From Diprion similis (taxonomy: Eukaryota; Arthropoda; Insecta; Hymenoptera; Diprionidae): 64,000 nt of DNA. Within the stretch, counting starts at the first letter, position 1, and each line of letters begins with the position of its first letter. The stretch covers positions 558,001 to 622,000 of the forward strand of contig NC_060115.1 of assembly GCF_021155765.1 (NCBI RefSeq), written 5' to 3'. The notes under the pieces were generated by a model. The model saw only the letters and a program-made list of their open reading frames with translations. It was not told where the DNA came from and ran no database searches. The position numbers and the translations under genes are program-made. Positions 24,690-35,539 of this stretch are shown here, piece after piece.

Positions 24690-27600
24690 TTGTTCAACTT
24701 CAGTTTATAACTTCTCGTATTCATTTCAGTCTTCTGACCACCCTCAATCCCTTCTCCACCCTGTAATCGATCGAACCACACCTGCGGGTAATTTAGTCAA
24801 GATTCATTCTCATAATGGTACCAAATTCCCAGCTGTTTTAATTCACGAGATGGAAAGAAAGTCCACATGAGAAAAAAATGTAACCAAGTACTGAAAATTT
24901 GATTGTAGTCCGTGGACATCCAACAGTTTTTCTTTCCTCAGTAATCATTTGTAAAATCTATCGAAATTTTCCGTAATTCTTGCGTCTTTTACGAGGAGGC
25001 TTTGCTGAAGACGTAAAATCGTTTTCAATTCTAAAAATATGTAGGTATCAAATATCGCCGTTGCTGGGCTAGCGATTCGGTTTTTTTAATTTTTGTTCTA
25101 GCCAAGGAGATAATTGCTACCTTGAAATTCTCGATAAAATAGATCTGGATAGCAGCTGGTGTTTGCTAATATTGTAAAAGAATGAATACCTACTCTTTAC
25201 TTGCTATGCGTAGAAAGCGTACTAGAATTCAGTTCCATGCTTTTACCTGATTGCCGATACCCACGTATCGTTAAAACGAAATTTAAGAGATTTTTAATTA
25301 TTCATGATATAATACCTGTGAGGGATTCTATTCAGAAATTGAGGTCCCTGACATCCTATGGGATGGGACGAATCTTCGGGAAATAGTTTCTAGCAGAAGC
25401 TGCTGCGTCTTGTCCAACTAGTTTGTATACGAGAGCAGAGAAGTTGGAAGTTCGCCGGTACATAGCAGACAAACTCTGATAGTCAGTGCTAATTCTCGGC
25501 AAAGTCCGACATCCCTGATTACAATAGGAACCGCAGGAGAGTTAATACAGTGTTTCCCTCAGATTATAATCAACTCCTGGAACCGAACGCGAAGACTCGC
25601 AAGTCACTGAAACAGTGTCCAGTTTCAATGCAGCCGCGAGTGGGGCTCTTCAGTGTAACACCCGCGGTGGCGTCCCGTTTTGACGGGACGAGACGGGCAA
25701 GAGTAATGCCAGCTAAATTTCAGGCAATAAAAAAGTAATCCATTCGGATCAGCGCCATTTAAATTGAGGAACAATTTCATTAGCAAAGGCGTCGTGCCGC
25801 ATGGGTACGCTTTGTTCGCGGCATGTCTGCTGGATTAATCCCATGGTTGGCGGGTGAGTGAGAATGTGGCCAGATCTGTGGGGCGGTTCGGCAAGACGGG
25901 GCGGGGGACGGGGCTCATCAACTGATTGCGGCCTCCACGTAAAGCAGGGGTTGAGGCGGGTGACTGTAATTAAGCAAATCTGTAAAAGAGATATTCAGGT
26001 TTAATATAATTGCAGCGACGTTGAATTCCCGCTATGTAAAGGGTTTGCATGACAAATGAGAGCTTATTTTATTTATACCGCAGAGTCCTCCGGCCACCAC
26101 GCTCCAAACTTTTCTCTTCGTTTATTTCGTTTATACAACATCGCGTTAATCTTCCGGAGCAAGGCATGAGGTATAACTCAATATCTCGCGCACTCCTTTT
26201 ATCCTTTCAAGCTCCCCCATACACCACTGACTCTCAGCCGGCGGTGGCTAATTAAAGGAAGGGTGAGACCGGGAGCTGACCTTGGTCTCAGCTCGGGATC
26301 GCATTGTGCCCGGCCCTTAAATTGGATTTGCCAGTCAAGCAGGTCGATTTGCGCGTGGTCAGGGTACCAAGAAACCGAGCCGAGGCCAAGCCGAGCGGCA
26401 ATGGTAGAGGATCGAGTCTCAGTGCTCGGGGTTTGAGGTGAAAAATAGAAAGGGAAGATAAAGAGTAGCTAGCTCTCGTTAACGCTCGGGAACTAGCCAA
26501 AGCAGAAAAGAAGAAAGGTGAAGAAGGAGGACTCACAAAGCATTCAGGCGCTTTGGTGCGAGGCGAAGGATGACAACCAAGGGAATCGAAGATTCTCCTC
26601 CTCCTCCTCCTCTTCCTCGGCTCACCGACGTTTTCACACGGCAACAAGCTCTCTCTGAAGATATCTGCTTACTAAGCAATCTCTTCATCTCCAGCTGAAG
26701 TATACAGCGCCATTCCAGAACGCAGCCTAATCTTCATTTCGACACCCTTTCTCCCTTGCTGCGAGTCCGAGCGTCTTGGCAGCCCGGCTGATTGTGAGTT
26801 CCATCCAGCTCTCGTTCGCTTCCGCGATTCATCCCCTTGGCGAATGTAACTTGGCTGCATCCAATCTTCATCTTGATTATGCAGCGCCAACAGACTAGCG
26901 GGCCAATCTGCAGGGGCCGACGAGATGTTGCTGCCAAACAGCCCGGTAAAAACTGTGGACCAGTAGCTATATCCGGTGATAAGTATACGTAATTCCTGTC
27001 TGTGTGTAGGGAATGCGAACTCCAGTATGAACCAAAACTTGAAGAGTTCTCGACATTACGAACGTGACTATCCAATATTTCACGCCGGGGTACCGAACCC
27101 AAGCTTTCTGTCTCTATGCAAATGCGGGGTCGAATCAGCGGAAGCTGCAAGGCTGCAAACAGACCGATATCCGTTGTTCGTGTGCTGCAGCTCCTCTAAC
27201 TTGATTTTAGGTCGATGTCCAACTGGTGGAGATATTCGATCTGTGAATAGCGGAACCAGTTTGAGTCCTCGCAAGTGACCGGGGGGCTATAATAACGGTA
27301 AACACACATTTAATGGAGCCAGTGTGAGGTTATTTTGAAAAATTTGGACTGATTTTTTGAAAACTCAAGCCCTCAGATTTTAAAAAAATCAGTCGTCTTA
27401 TCGAAGGTTGAGCCCTTCTGAAAATCATTTTACTGCTTACCTAGTAATATGCATTTAGTATTAGTTACGTAATACCAAGACGTGACATTTTCGTAGCCTC
27501 AAGTTGATACGACGATATTAAAACTTGGAACACATATGTTCATATTTTCATCCGCTGAGTATCTAATACCAGTATGGTAGTCAAGCAATGAATGAAATTG

Positions 27601-28980
27601 GATGCAGCTGAATTTTATTTGTCAAAAAGAGAGCACAAAAACACGTCTACTTACTATATATACGTTGGCCTCGTCAGTCGCGACTGGCAGAATGGATGAT
27701 AGAGGCAGACTCTACACATCGGTGAATGAACGAACGATTTTGGCTGCTGACGTTTCGAGTATGTGGCGTGCGCTCATAGAGAGGGATTTATTTGACGGGT
27801 GGTAGGATTAATGGCCAAATTACACGGTTTATTGGTAATCGCATGCATTTTCGACTGAGATGAGTGTGTGACGCATCCACGGGGTGTGGAGAGTTTAGCG
27901 ATGATCAGCTTCGCTTGCGAACATCCTGATGCGTACCCAGCAGCTGCAGAGTTAGAATGGTCGGGTTAATACGACATGGTCGATAAATCTATTAGGAATC
28001 GTTACTTTCTTACCATTATTATCCTCATCGCTATGACACGCGGAGTTTATTTTATTTAGAGCTAAAACACTTACGCGTGAAGTTCCAAGTTGCCATGCCC
28101 CGTGACCATAAGGGCTGGGTGCAAATTGGCTCAAGGTTGAATTTGCATAAATCACGAAGCCCTTCCGAGCTCAGGAAGTCGCCGTACCGGTGACCGGATG
28201 TTGGCTGGTTTGCTAATGGCTGACACTTAGACTAATGGTAGGGCTGCTGCATTCCAACGACCAGCTTCAGCCGATCGTCCCGTTCGAGGCGGTCGAACAC
28301 ACCGAACTTATCGACGGGTCGATGCGCCCTTGCCCTGGAGTCGGAATTGAAATTGCCTGGCTGAGGGGGAGACGAGGCCTGTATTTCGCATGAACGAACA
28401 GTTGAGTAAAATTTTAGGTACATGTAATGCGCAATTTCTATGGCTGATATTTGCACAAATTTATTGCAAACACGCTGACCTGCTTGATAATTACACAAGT
28501 AGGTACGTCTATACAAATGTGTCCTCGTCAAGAATCGAATCGTGGCGAAATTAATGAATCAGTATCGTTGATTTATCTGTACACCGACCCCCAAGTATTG
28601 GCATTGCAGAATTGCGTAATGCTTGACGTATGGTCTGGAAATGTTCCAGTGGCCTTTATTTCTCCGTGTTGGGGTGGGGGGGCGGGGGGCGGGGGGGGGG
28701 GGGGAGTTTGTCAAATATACGATGCACAATTTTCCGTTGCAGAACTAGGACGATCGGTGTAATTCGTTACCCACTGAAGTTACCCAAATGTTGTGCACGA
28801 GCAATGGTGCAGCTCGTTACAAGCAACGAAGCGGATTGATCTGAAGGCTAAATCAAACGAGGTTTCGGTTGAGAGCTCGTGAAAGCCAGCGGCCTACCGC
28901 GGTGGTCAATATTCGCCGCCACTCTCCGTCGATTAGGATGAAAGTGATCGAGATGCCCGGAAACCGCGGGGCAGGCCTCG
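24690..28980. other. 4.3-kb intergenic stretch, no supported gene
   Basis: No exon with signal peptide, family motif or consistent splicing was found. It contains a (TCC)n microsatellite at about 26594-26617 and a long G-rich tract at 28670-28704. A minus-strand frame at 26288-26647 is Arg/Leu/Ser-rich because of simple sequence and is not called. Confidence 0.6.
28670..28704 (+). repeat. Poly(G)-rich tract
   Basis: A run of more than 30 bases made of G with single T and C interruptions and a final block of about 15 G. It could form a G-quadruplex on the plus strand, or be a homopolymer-prone assembly region. It lies about 280 bp upstream of the gene B promoter. Confidence 0.8.
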
Positions 28981-28984
28981 ATAA

Positions 28985-29021
28985 TATTTAAGTCAGCATA
29001 CCTCCCGCCAAGTTATCAGTT
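28985..29021 (+). promoter_or_regulatory. TATA box and Inr of gene B
   Basis: TATTTAAG at 28985-28992 is followed by TCAGTT at 29016-29021, with the presumed +1 A at 29018. This is the classic spacing and predicts a 5' UTR of about 29 nt. Confidence 0.75.
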
Positions 29022-29046
29022 TAGTTTCGAGTTTCGATAGATCAAG

Positions 29047-29820
29047 ATGGTGCGAAGTGTCGGGGTTCGCTTGCTCCTAGCCTCGGGCATCCTCTGCGTC
29101 CTGATCGTCTTCACGGCGGCGCGGGACGTCAGGGACATCAAGCGAAGAGATGAACGTGATCTAGACCTGGTAGCCGCAGCCTCGGGACACGGCCATCATT
29201 CGGAGTCGGGCGGAGGGCACAAGCATCACTCCGACCACCATGAAAGCCACGGTGAGAAGGGGGACAAGGGCTACAAGAAGCACCATCACCACGACGAGGG
29301 TGATCACGGAGAGCACGGGAAGGAGCACCATGCTGGGCACCACGAGGAGCACGGCGGCCACGAGAAGAAACACCACGACGAGGCGGGGAAGTACGGCGAG
29401 CACCACGAGGGCGAGAAGGGCCACAAGGGTGGGAAGTTTGGGGAAAAGAAGGGCCACAAGAAGGGGCACAAGACCAAGGGGTACCACAATAAGTTCCACA
29501 AGGACGAGTATCACAAGGAGCACAAGTTTTACGACGACTACCACAAGGGTGGACACCACGCGAAGCACGGTGACTTCCATGGGCACCATGAGAAGAAGGA
29601 AGGCGGCCACAAGAAGGGCGGTCACCATCACTCTGGCTACCATGATGACCACCACGGTAAGAAGGGCCATCACGACAAGGGACACCACGACGAGGATCAC
29701 AAGGGTCATCACGGGAAACATGGACACGAGGAGCACCATGCACACCACGATTCGTACGCCAAGAAGGGTGCCCATAAAGACGGAAAGAAATACGGATTCA
29801 GCAAGGGTCACAAGGGCTGA
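29047..29820 (+). CDS. Gene B: secreted His/Lys/Gly-rich protein (257 aa), single exon
   Basis: An intronless frame starts at the first ATG after the predicted transcription start. Residues 1-25 form a signal peptide ending FTAA. Next come a basic site (DIKRR|D) and the N-terminal motif DLVAAASGHGHH (residues 40-51). A first module GEKGDKGYKKHHHH begins near residue 69, the core GYHNKFHKDEYHKEHKFYDD spans 145-164, a KKGGHHHSGYHDDHHGKKG tract follows, and a KKYGFS motif lies near the C terminus. The rest is dominated by His, Lys, Gly, Asp and Glu. It closely matches C and E. Proteins of this look are often named histidine-rich glycoprotein-like in insects, from memory. Metal binding or crosslinking through His is inference. 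No canonical AATAAA is seen close downstream; AATAAG occurs at 29960. Confidence 0.88.
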   Translation: MVRSVGVRLLLASGILCVLIVFTAARDVRDIKRRDERDLDLVAAASGHGHHSESGGGHKHHSDHHESHGEKGDKGYKKHHHHDEGDHGEHGKEHHAGHHEEHGGHEKKHHDEAGKYGEHHEGEKGHKGGKFGEKKGHKKGHKTKGYHNKFHKDEYHKEHKFYDDYHKGGHHAKHGDFHGHHEKKEGGHKKGGHHHSGYHDDHHGKKGHHDKGHHDEDHKGHHGKHGHEEHHAHHDSYAKKGAHKDGKKYGFSKGHKG

Positions 29821-29989
29821 TTATCCCTTGAGTTTCCGGCTGAGGGGATCGACCAGGGATGTTATTTATATGATAGCTTTAATCACTGTACATATACTTT
29901 GTCAAATCCAAAACGCAGGACATGCGTCATCGAACATGCGATATGGTTTTTTATTTGTAAATAAGTGTACTGAATATTTTATAGTTGTA

Positions 29990-32350
29990 TTTTATTCATT
30001 ATTTTGTTGTACGTACATACATCATGTATCGCTAAGTCATTTGACATGTTTCTGTTGTCAGTGTTGTTCAATATACCAACTTACCTTTGTGTTCTAAACC
30101 ACAGTTTCCTTGCAATCTTTAAGACCCTCTTCGAAGACTTGTATCCCTGTTACTTGTGTCAAAATAATCAGTTCTTCAGCATTACAAGATCTTATTGTCT
30201 ATAACAGCTTCACGATTGTCAGAGTCGTGAGCAGCAATCGCTTGGACCCCAGGCTAATCTCGGTTTCATTTACTCAATCGCTCATTTTTATTTAGTCGCT
30301 TTCTGTCCCTAGTCCTATTGTTTCATCCATGCCGTTTAACATTATTTTTATTCCTGAAAGCTGTTATGACCTCAAAACTGATCTTTAACGATATTAGCTC
30401 AAGAGATTAAACTCCAGTTTTATTCGCTATCCATTTTCCGGAATTTACGTTCACCCTCTTCGGAGCATACGGTTCATTTGATATGCGTACTATTACTTGC
30501 ACAGACGCTTTGCAGTTTTGTACCCGTAACAAACTTGAGTGCGGGTTTTACGCGTAATTAATTTTTTCTGTCCATCTGTATTTCGGTATTCACGGGAAAA
30601 TTTAATTCCCAACTCTTCGCGGAGTTAATTGCTTCGCTTTAGAGAAGAGTGCTGGCAGGCCTACAAGCGTTTAACATCTGCAGTATTTGTTTATACCGCG
30701 ATAACGATGAGTTATCACAGTATACGTAAAATTATAAGTATTTTTTATTTTACCCGCGATACGCTATGGGCTTCTGAAAGAATGTAAGGTGATTCACTCT
30801 TCGCACTGTTTATATATTTGTTCAGTTTACCTCTGATCGTCAGAATTGCCCACATGGTACGTACAGCCGCTAGATTTTACGTCACGCAAGGCTGAAAGCA
30901 AATTCCGAACAAGCCACTTGCCTGCAGGTTTTGCATTAATTGGCAAGTTTCAGTGTCACTACTATGCAGTATTCATGCGGGTGAAACACTTTCCGTAATT
31001 CGCGTTATACAAATGACATCACGCTATTGTTAATCGTGGAAACACAGCATTCGCCAGGAATCTAGTCAAATTAATTTCAGTAAAAACAATTTACGACGTC
31101 ACTCTGGGCAAGTACGTATATGCATGTCTGTTCATTGGAACTGAAAATTAAAGGACACGTAACAAATTGTTGAACAAATAAAATACACCTAACGAATCCA
31201 CGAAATGAGTTTCGTGTTGCTCTTTATCACATGGACGGAGCATGCACGCCGAAATGAATTCAGTAAATATTTGCGGATGTACGTAGAGTTAGGAGAAATT
31301 TATTGCGATGAATAGCACGTAATACGAGGTGAAGCATTCGACTCTCACCGTCAACAGCGATGCTTCTAAATTATTGAACCCCCAAGTGTCTCATGATTTT
31401 CAGTCGAAAATCTGCCGAAATCCCGAGAATCGGTGTGCATCAGAGTTTCGGTTTAACTGATATTTATTCTCAGCTGCGAGAAATGCGTGTAAAAGACAAT
31501 TTATTTTCAGATATGATTTATCATGTTAATCCGTTCAAAGGATTTTCAATTTCTCCGATGTAAGTACTAAATAATTTTAATTTTACAGACTGGCTCTGTA
31601 AGGTTATGGTAAAACAGCGAAATTGGTGAATAATTATAATCTGTAATTAGTGGATGCCAGCCGAGTTGATGCCGGTATTAGGAATTGCTTATCAATTTCA
31701 GTTATTGCATGCGGTTAAAGAGAGCGAGAAGTAACGAGGGGTGGGAAAGATACGCACCATAGTTCGAGGGTATGCTTGAAACAAACCAATTTCGGTGCGG
31801 CAACAGATATTGCTTTTATTAATAGTTAACTAGCACCGTTGCGAATGGAAACTCGTGCGGATCACATTTCATTTGCAGGGAAACAAGACGTAGATGTGAT
31901 TCTTTACGCTGTTCCATGTACGTACGATGAGCTGACAACCAAATTACATAAATATTCTTTGAAAAGTAGTCGCCTACGTTCCCTGTTAGTTTCATAATGA
32001 TGAGTCCTGGGTAATGTGAGTGACGGGCTTCGATCAGTTTTGCATAGGTGTTTGTGGTACGGGCCGTTATCTAAGTGATCAGGTTACGCAAGTCTGATCT
32101 AGGCTAAAGTTAATTGACCAAATCGCCACAAAAACTTACCACCGTCCTTTTTGCCATCTGGGTTGTTTTACCCACTTCACGGCTCGTCTGTCTGTCTGCG
32201 TCAACTACTATCATTGCGAATCGTGGTGCCGTGCCACATGACTGCGCATCGTGTAGAAGACCACTTACACGAAAGCGAAACCGTGTGCTGCACGCTGCTG
32301 GTCTCAAGTATTGAGGATTTCATGCAGCGGCCCGGTTCCAAAAGAAATAA
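29990..32350. other. 2.4-kb intergenic stretch between genes B and C
   Basis: AT-rich unique sequence with no coding exon, RNA gene or repeat that I can support. Short open frames near 30004-30295 and 32110-32357 lack family motifs and splice logic. Confidence 0.6.
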
Positions 32351-32352
32351 GA

Positions 32353-32386
32353 TATAAATAGGATCAGGCTGATAGAGAAGTCAGTC
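32353..32386 (+). promoter_or_regulatory. TATA box and Inr of gene C
   Basis: TATAAATA at 32353-32360 and TCAGTC at 32381-32386 (A at 32383, 30 bp from the first T). Predicts a 28-nt 5' UTR before the ATG at 32412. Confidence 0.8.
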
Positions 32387-32411
32387 GTGTTTCGAGCTCC
32401 GACTTTTGAGC

Positions 32412-33203
32412 ATGACTCGAGGTATAGGGCGAGGATTTTTGGCGCTCGCTGTGCTCTGCGCCGCTTTGGCAGCAGTCGCAGCGAAGGAGGATCTTGAAAA
32501 GAGGGACAAGCATGCCGTAGACCAGGTCGTGGCCGCTACAGGGCACGGCCACCACTCTGAGTCCGGCGGAGGACACAAGCACCACTCCGACCACCACGAG
32601 GAGCATGGTGAGAAGGGTGACAAGGGCTACAAGAAGCATCACCATCACGACAAGGGTGATCACGGCAAACACGGGAAAGAGCATCACGAGGGGCACCACG
32701 AGGAGCACGGTGGCCATAAGAAGAAGCACCACGACGAGGCCGGTAAGCACGGTGAGCACCACGAGGGCGAGAAGGGTCACAAGGGAGCAAAGTTCGGAGA
32801 AAAGAAGGGGCACAAGAAAGGCCAGAAGACCAGCGGATACCACCACAAGGCCCATAAAGATGAGTACCACAAGGAGCACAAGTTCTACGACGACTACCAT
32901 AAGGGCGGACACCACGCGAAGCACGGTGACTTCCACGGGCATCATGGAAAGAAGGAGGGAGGCCACAAGAAGGGTGGTCACGATCACTCCGGCTACCATG
33001 ATGACCACCATGGTAAGAAGGGACATCACGAGAAGGGGCACCACGACGAAGACCACAAGGGTCATCACAGCAAACACGGACATGAAAGCCACCACGCCCA
33101 TCACGAGGAACACGCGAAGAAGGGTGGTCATTCTGGCGGAAAGAAGCACGGCTTCTCAAGTGGTGGTGGCGGTGGGGGCGGCGGCGGCGGTGGACATCAC
33201 TAA
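32412..33203 (+). CDS. Gene C: secreted His/Lys/Gly-rich protein with poly-Gly tail (263 aa)
   Basis: The start is the ATG at 32412, the first ATG after the predicted cap site; an in-frame TTG at 32406 is not a likely start. Signal peptide about 1-24 (MTRGIGRGFLALAVLCAALA...). A dibasic LEKR|D precedes the VDQVVAATGHGHH motif. Module GEKGDKGYKKHHHH lies near 67-80, and the core GYHHKAHKDEYHKEHKFYD spans 142-160. Next come EGGHKKGGHDHSGYHDDHH and the C-terminal KKHGFSS. Unlike its relatives it ends in a long uninterrupted run of Gly and then HH, encoded by GGN repeats that could vary in length. It is nearest to gene B, with most modules identical in order. ATTAAA at 33350 is a possible poly(A) signal. 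Extracellular structural role inferred. Confidence 0.88.
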   Translation: MTRGIGRGFLALAVLCAALAAVAAKEDLEKRDKHAVDQVVAATGHGHHSESGGGHKHHSDHHEEHGEKGDKGYKKHHHHDKGDHGKHGKEHHEGHHEEHGGHKKKHHDEAGKHGEHHEGEKGHKGAKFGEKKGHKKGQKTSGYHHKAHKDEYHKEHKFYDDYHKGGHHAKHGDFHGHHGKKEGGHKKGGHDHSGYHDDHHGKKGHHEKGHHDEDHKGHHSKHGHESHHAHHEEHAKKGGHSGGKKHGFSSGGGGGGGGGGGHH

Positions 33204-33359
33204 GCAGGATTCTGCCCATGCTGTAATACTTATTGTTCTTGTTGTTGTGAAAGTGTTTAACGAGTTTCGAGTCACTGCCGAAACCCAATATTATTGTTGA
33301 CTAGTCTGTAAATTTCCCTGTTTCAATTGTCGTTACTTTTGTGTATAATATTAAATGAC

Positions 33360-34520
33360 AATTCTTCGAAGATATTTGCCTGGTATTTACCGTAAAAAAA
33401 TATCCTTTCCCTCATCATTTCTCCCGCATCAACTCAATATTTTGTCTTTCAGGTCTTAACTTAATTTCCAATATTATATTTAAAGCTTATATTGGTATAT
33501 TGTACCCACTAGTACGCGAGACTCTCTGTTTGATGTAGGTAGCGGACTTTGACAGGTCGTGTATTCATTTGAAAATTAACTAACGGTATTGCTCGTTTAA
33601 TGAATGGCAGCAAATATTTAGAAATTATATCGCACGATACTTCAGACTTGCGGTGAGGTATTTTGCTAATAACGGAACATTGCGTGGCGATAAATTATAC
33701 CTATTCGCAATTTATGTAATTCGCCTGGATGTCTAACGACCAGAAGAAAGTTATGAAGTAAATGTTAAGCCGGTGACATTTTTTGGCTGCTCAGTCGTCT
33801 GAAAATAATATCATGCAGCTCGAAACCCGGATGTTATTATCAATAAACTGAAATACTTTAATTAAAAAACTCGAGTTGTATACATTTCTCTACAGAAATT
33901 CCAAGTCTCTTTTTCCACAAATCTGTTTCGCTTCTGTATTTTTCAATTAATTGTCAGCGTAATGATTTCTTTCATCACTTCCCAAAATTTCTGAAATCCG
34001 TATGGCAGAAAAAAACAATTTCCTATGTACTGTAAATCACTTTCTTACGTTTCTTCCTTCCACAGATTGGCTGGAATGCCATCTATATACGAACTATCAT
34101 CGCTAAATATATTTTAAAGCTATTTCTTCTGTAAATGTTATGATATTTATGATAATTCCCTGCTTGTTGAGTAAGTATGTATAAGTGCATCTATACTTCG
34201 TACGTCGTTCCCTCATACTCTGAGGTACGAATCTGTTCTGGAACGCTATTTATAACAACGAAGGCATTCAGCTTTGTAGCAAGGTTTCATATCATTTACA
34301 GTACGGCGTAACGTTCTCGATTTACAAGCATCGTTTCTTTCACCCTAATGTTAATACAATTATTGAAGTTTGGTTCAAATAGTCTAGCAGGCTTAAAATA
34401 GAGTTTGAATAATAATCAAAATGGTGTAGTTAAAATTCATGAATGACGTAACCAACCAGATGAATGTTGGATGTATTTGAATATCAGGTATTCTAAAGCA
34501 AAGATTTAGTTACGGGTAGA
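33360..34520. other. Intergenic stretch between convergent genes C and D
   Basis: AT-rich sequence between the 3' ends of C and D. No open frame with family motifs; nothing else recognised. Confidence 0.6.
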
Positions 34521-34528
34521 ATGATTGT

Positions 34529-34534
34529 TTTATT
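34529..34534 (-). terminator. Poly(A) signal, gene D
   Basis: TTTATT on the plus strand reads AATAAA on the minus strand, 151 bp past the gene D stop. Confidence 0.55.
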
Positions 34535-34684
34535 GTTCTATAAATAAGTCAACAATAACAATTAATTAGGACTAACAACAACAACTGCTCAACAAGCCAC
34601 GCTCTTAGCAAAACAGCGTAGTCGACGCCCAGGAACGCCGTAACCAGCTGGTGGTATCTCGAAGTAGTGACGATTTTGCAGGAT

Positions 34685-35419
34685 TTAATGTCCTTTCTTG
34701 AAAGCCCATTTCTTGTGGTCCTCGTGACCTCCCTTCTTTCCGTACCCGTGGTGGTGATGGTGGTGCTCATCGTGACCTCCGGCCCCTTTGTGACCCTTGT
34801 GGTCATGATGATGAGATCCCTTTTCGTGGTGTCCCTTCTTTCCGTAGTGGTCTTCGTGGTGGCCGCTATGATGATGGCCTCCCTTGTGGTGGCCGCCCTT
34901 CTTGTGTCCGTGCTCGTGATGATGCCCGCCATGCTTCTCGTGGTGACCGGAGTCGTGATGTTCGTCATGGAACTCCTTATCCTTCTTGTACTCGTCGAGT
35001 TTCTTGACTTCGTGATGACCCTTGGTGCTGTGCCCTTTTCCGTAGTGTCCCTTCTCACCATATTTATGGCCCTTCTCACCCTTTTCGCCCTTGTGGTGCT
35101 CAGCATGGTAGCCGTCATCGTGGTGATGGTGCTTTTTGTGACCGCCGTGGTCACTGTAGTGACCATGGTGTCCCTCCTTGTCGTGGTGGCCCTTTTCTCC
35201 CTTCTCGTGGTCGTGGTGCGACTTGTAGCCCTTGTCACCTTTGTCCCCGTGGTGATGGAAATGATCGGAGTGGTGTTCCTCACCACCACCTTTCTCGAAG
35301 TGGTGCTTGGACTCGGCTGCCTCAAGATCGCGGCGATCCCTTATCTCTCTGCATGAGGCAATGGCCACGCAAAATAGCAGCGCCATGCACAACGGCAAAG
35401 TGCCGCTCAACGATACCAT
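34685..35419 (-). CDS. Gene D: secreted His/Lys/Gly-rich protein (244 aa), paralog of F
   Basis: Minus-strand, single exon. The start is the ATG at 35419; the frame is open further to a GTG at 35485, but the first ATG after the predicted cap site gives a proper signal peptide (MVSLSGTLPLCMALLFCVAI..., about 1-23). An RDRR|D site directly precedes DLEAAESKHHFEKGGG. A GDKGDKGYKSHHDHEKGEKG module begins near residue 58. The core is the variant GHHEVKKLDEYKKDKEFHDE (134-153), where FYD has become FHD. The tail contains KKGGHHKGGHHHSGHHEDHY and ends HKKWAFKKGH. It is the same length as gene F and almost identical through residues 59-130 and the C terminus, so the two are recent duplicates or are held alike by gene conversion. 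Confidence 0.87.
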   Translation of the reverse strand: MVSLSGTLPLCMALLFCVAIASCREIRDRRDLEAAESKHHFEKGGGEEHHSDHFHHHGDKGDKGYKSHHDHEKGEKGHHDKEGHHGHYSDHGGHKKHHHHDDGYHAEHHKGEKGEKGHKYGEKGHYGKGHSTKGHHEVKKLDEYKKDKEFHDEHHDSGHHEKHGGHHHEHGHKKGGHHKGGHHHSGHHEDHYGKKGHHEKGSHHHDHKGHKGAGGHDEHHHHHHGYGKKGGHEDHKKWAFKKGH

Positions 35420-35498
35420 GCTGCTGCAGTGCTCTCGCCGTTTTGCCTGGTTGTACTGTAAAATCGTCTGATGTTCTTTATCCACTGCCGGAGGAGAT

Positions 35499-35532
35499 AT
35501 GACTTTTGCGCAGCGCGGTCGTATTATTTATA
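35499..35532 (-). promoter_or_regulatory. TATA box and Inr of gene D
   Basis: On the minus strand TATAAATA runs 35532-35525 and a TCAT initiator runs 35502-35499 (A at 35500, 32 bp downstream). It gives a 5' UTR of about 80 nt. Confidence 0.7.
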
Positions 35533-35539
35533 CGATTGA

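Noticed and set aside
26288-26647. Minus-strand frame of 119 codons
   Set aside because: Composition is driven by a TCC/GAG simple repeat; no motif, splice logic or signal peptide.
32364-33149. Long minus-strand frame of about 261 codons opposite gene C, very Val/Leu/Met-rich (also seen opposite B, D, E, F and G)
   Set aside because: Antisense of His, Lys and Glu codons (CAC, AAG, GAG) gives GTG, CTT, CTC, so such frames arise automatically and mimic membrane proteins.
32605-33300. Thr/Arg-rich plus-strand frames overlapping genes B, C, F and others
   Set aside because: They are out-of-frame readings of CAC/AAG/GGN-rich coding sequence, without signal peptide or conservation of their own.
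35420-35485. N-terminal extension of gene D starting at a GTG, and similar non-ATG or upstream extensions of C, E, F and I
   Set aside because: They lie upstream of the predicted cap site or lack an ATG, and would place extra residues before an intact signal peptide.
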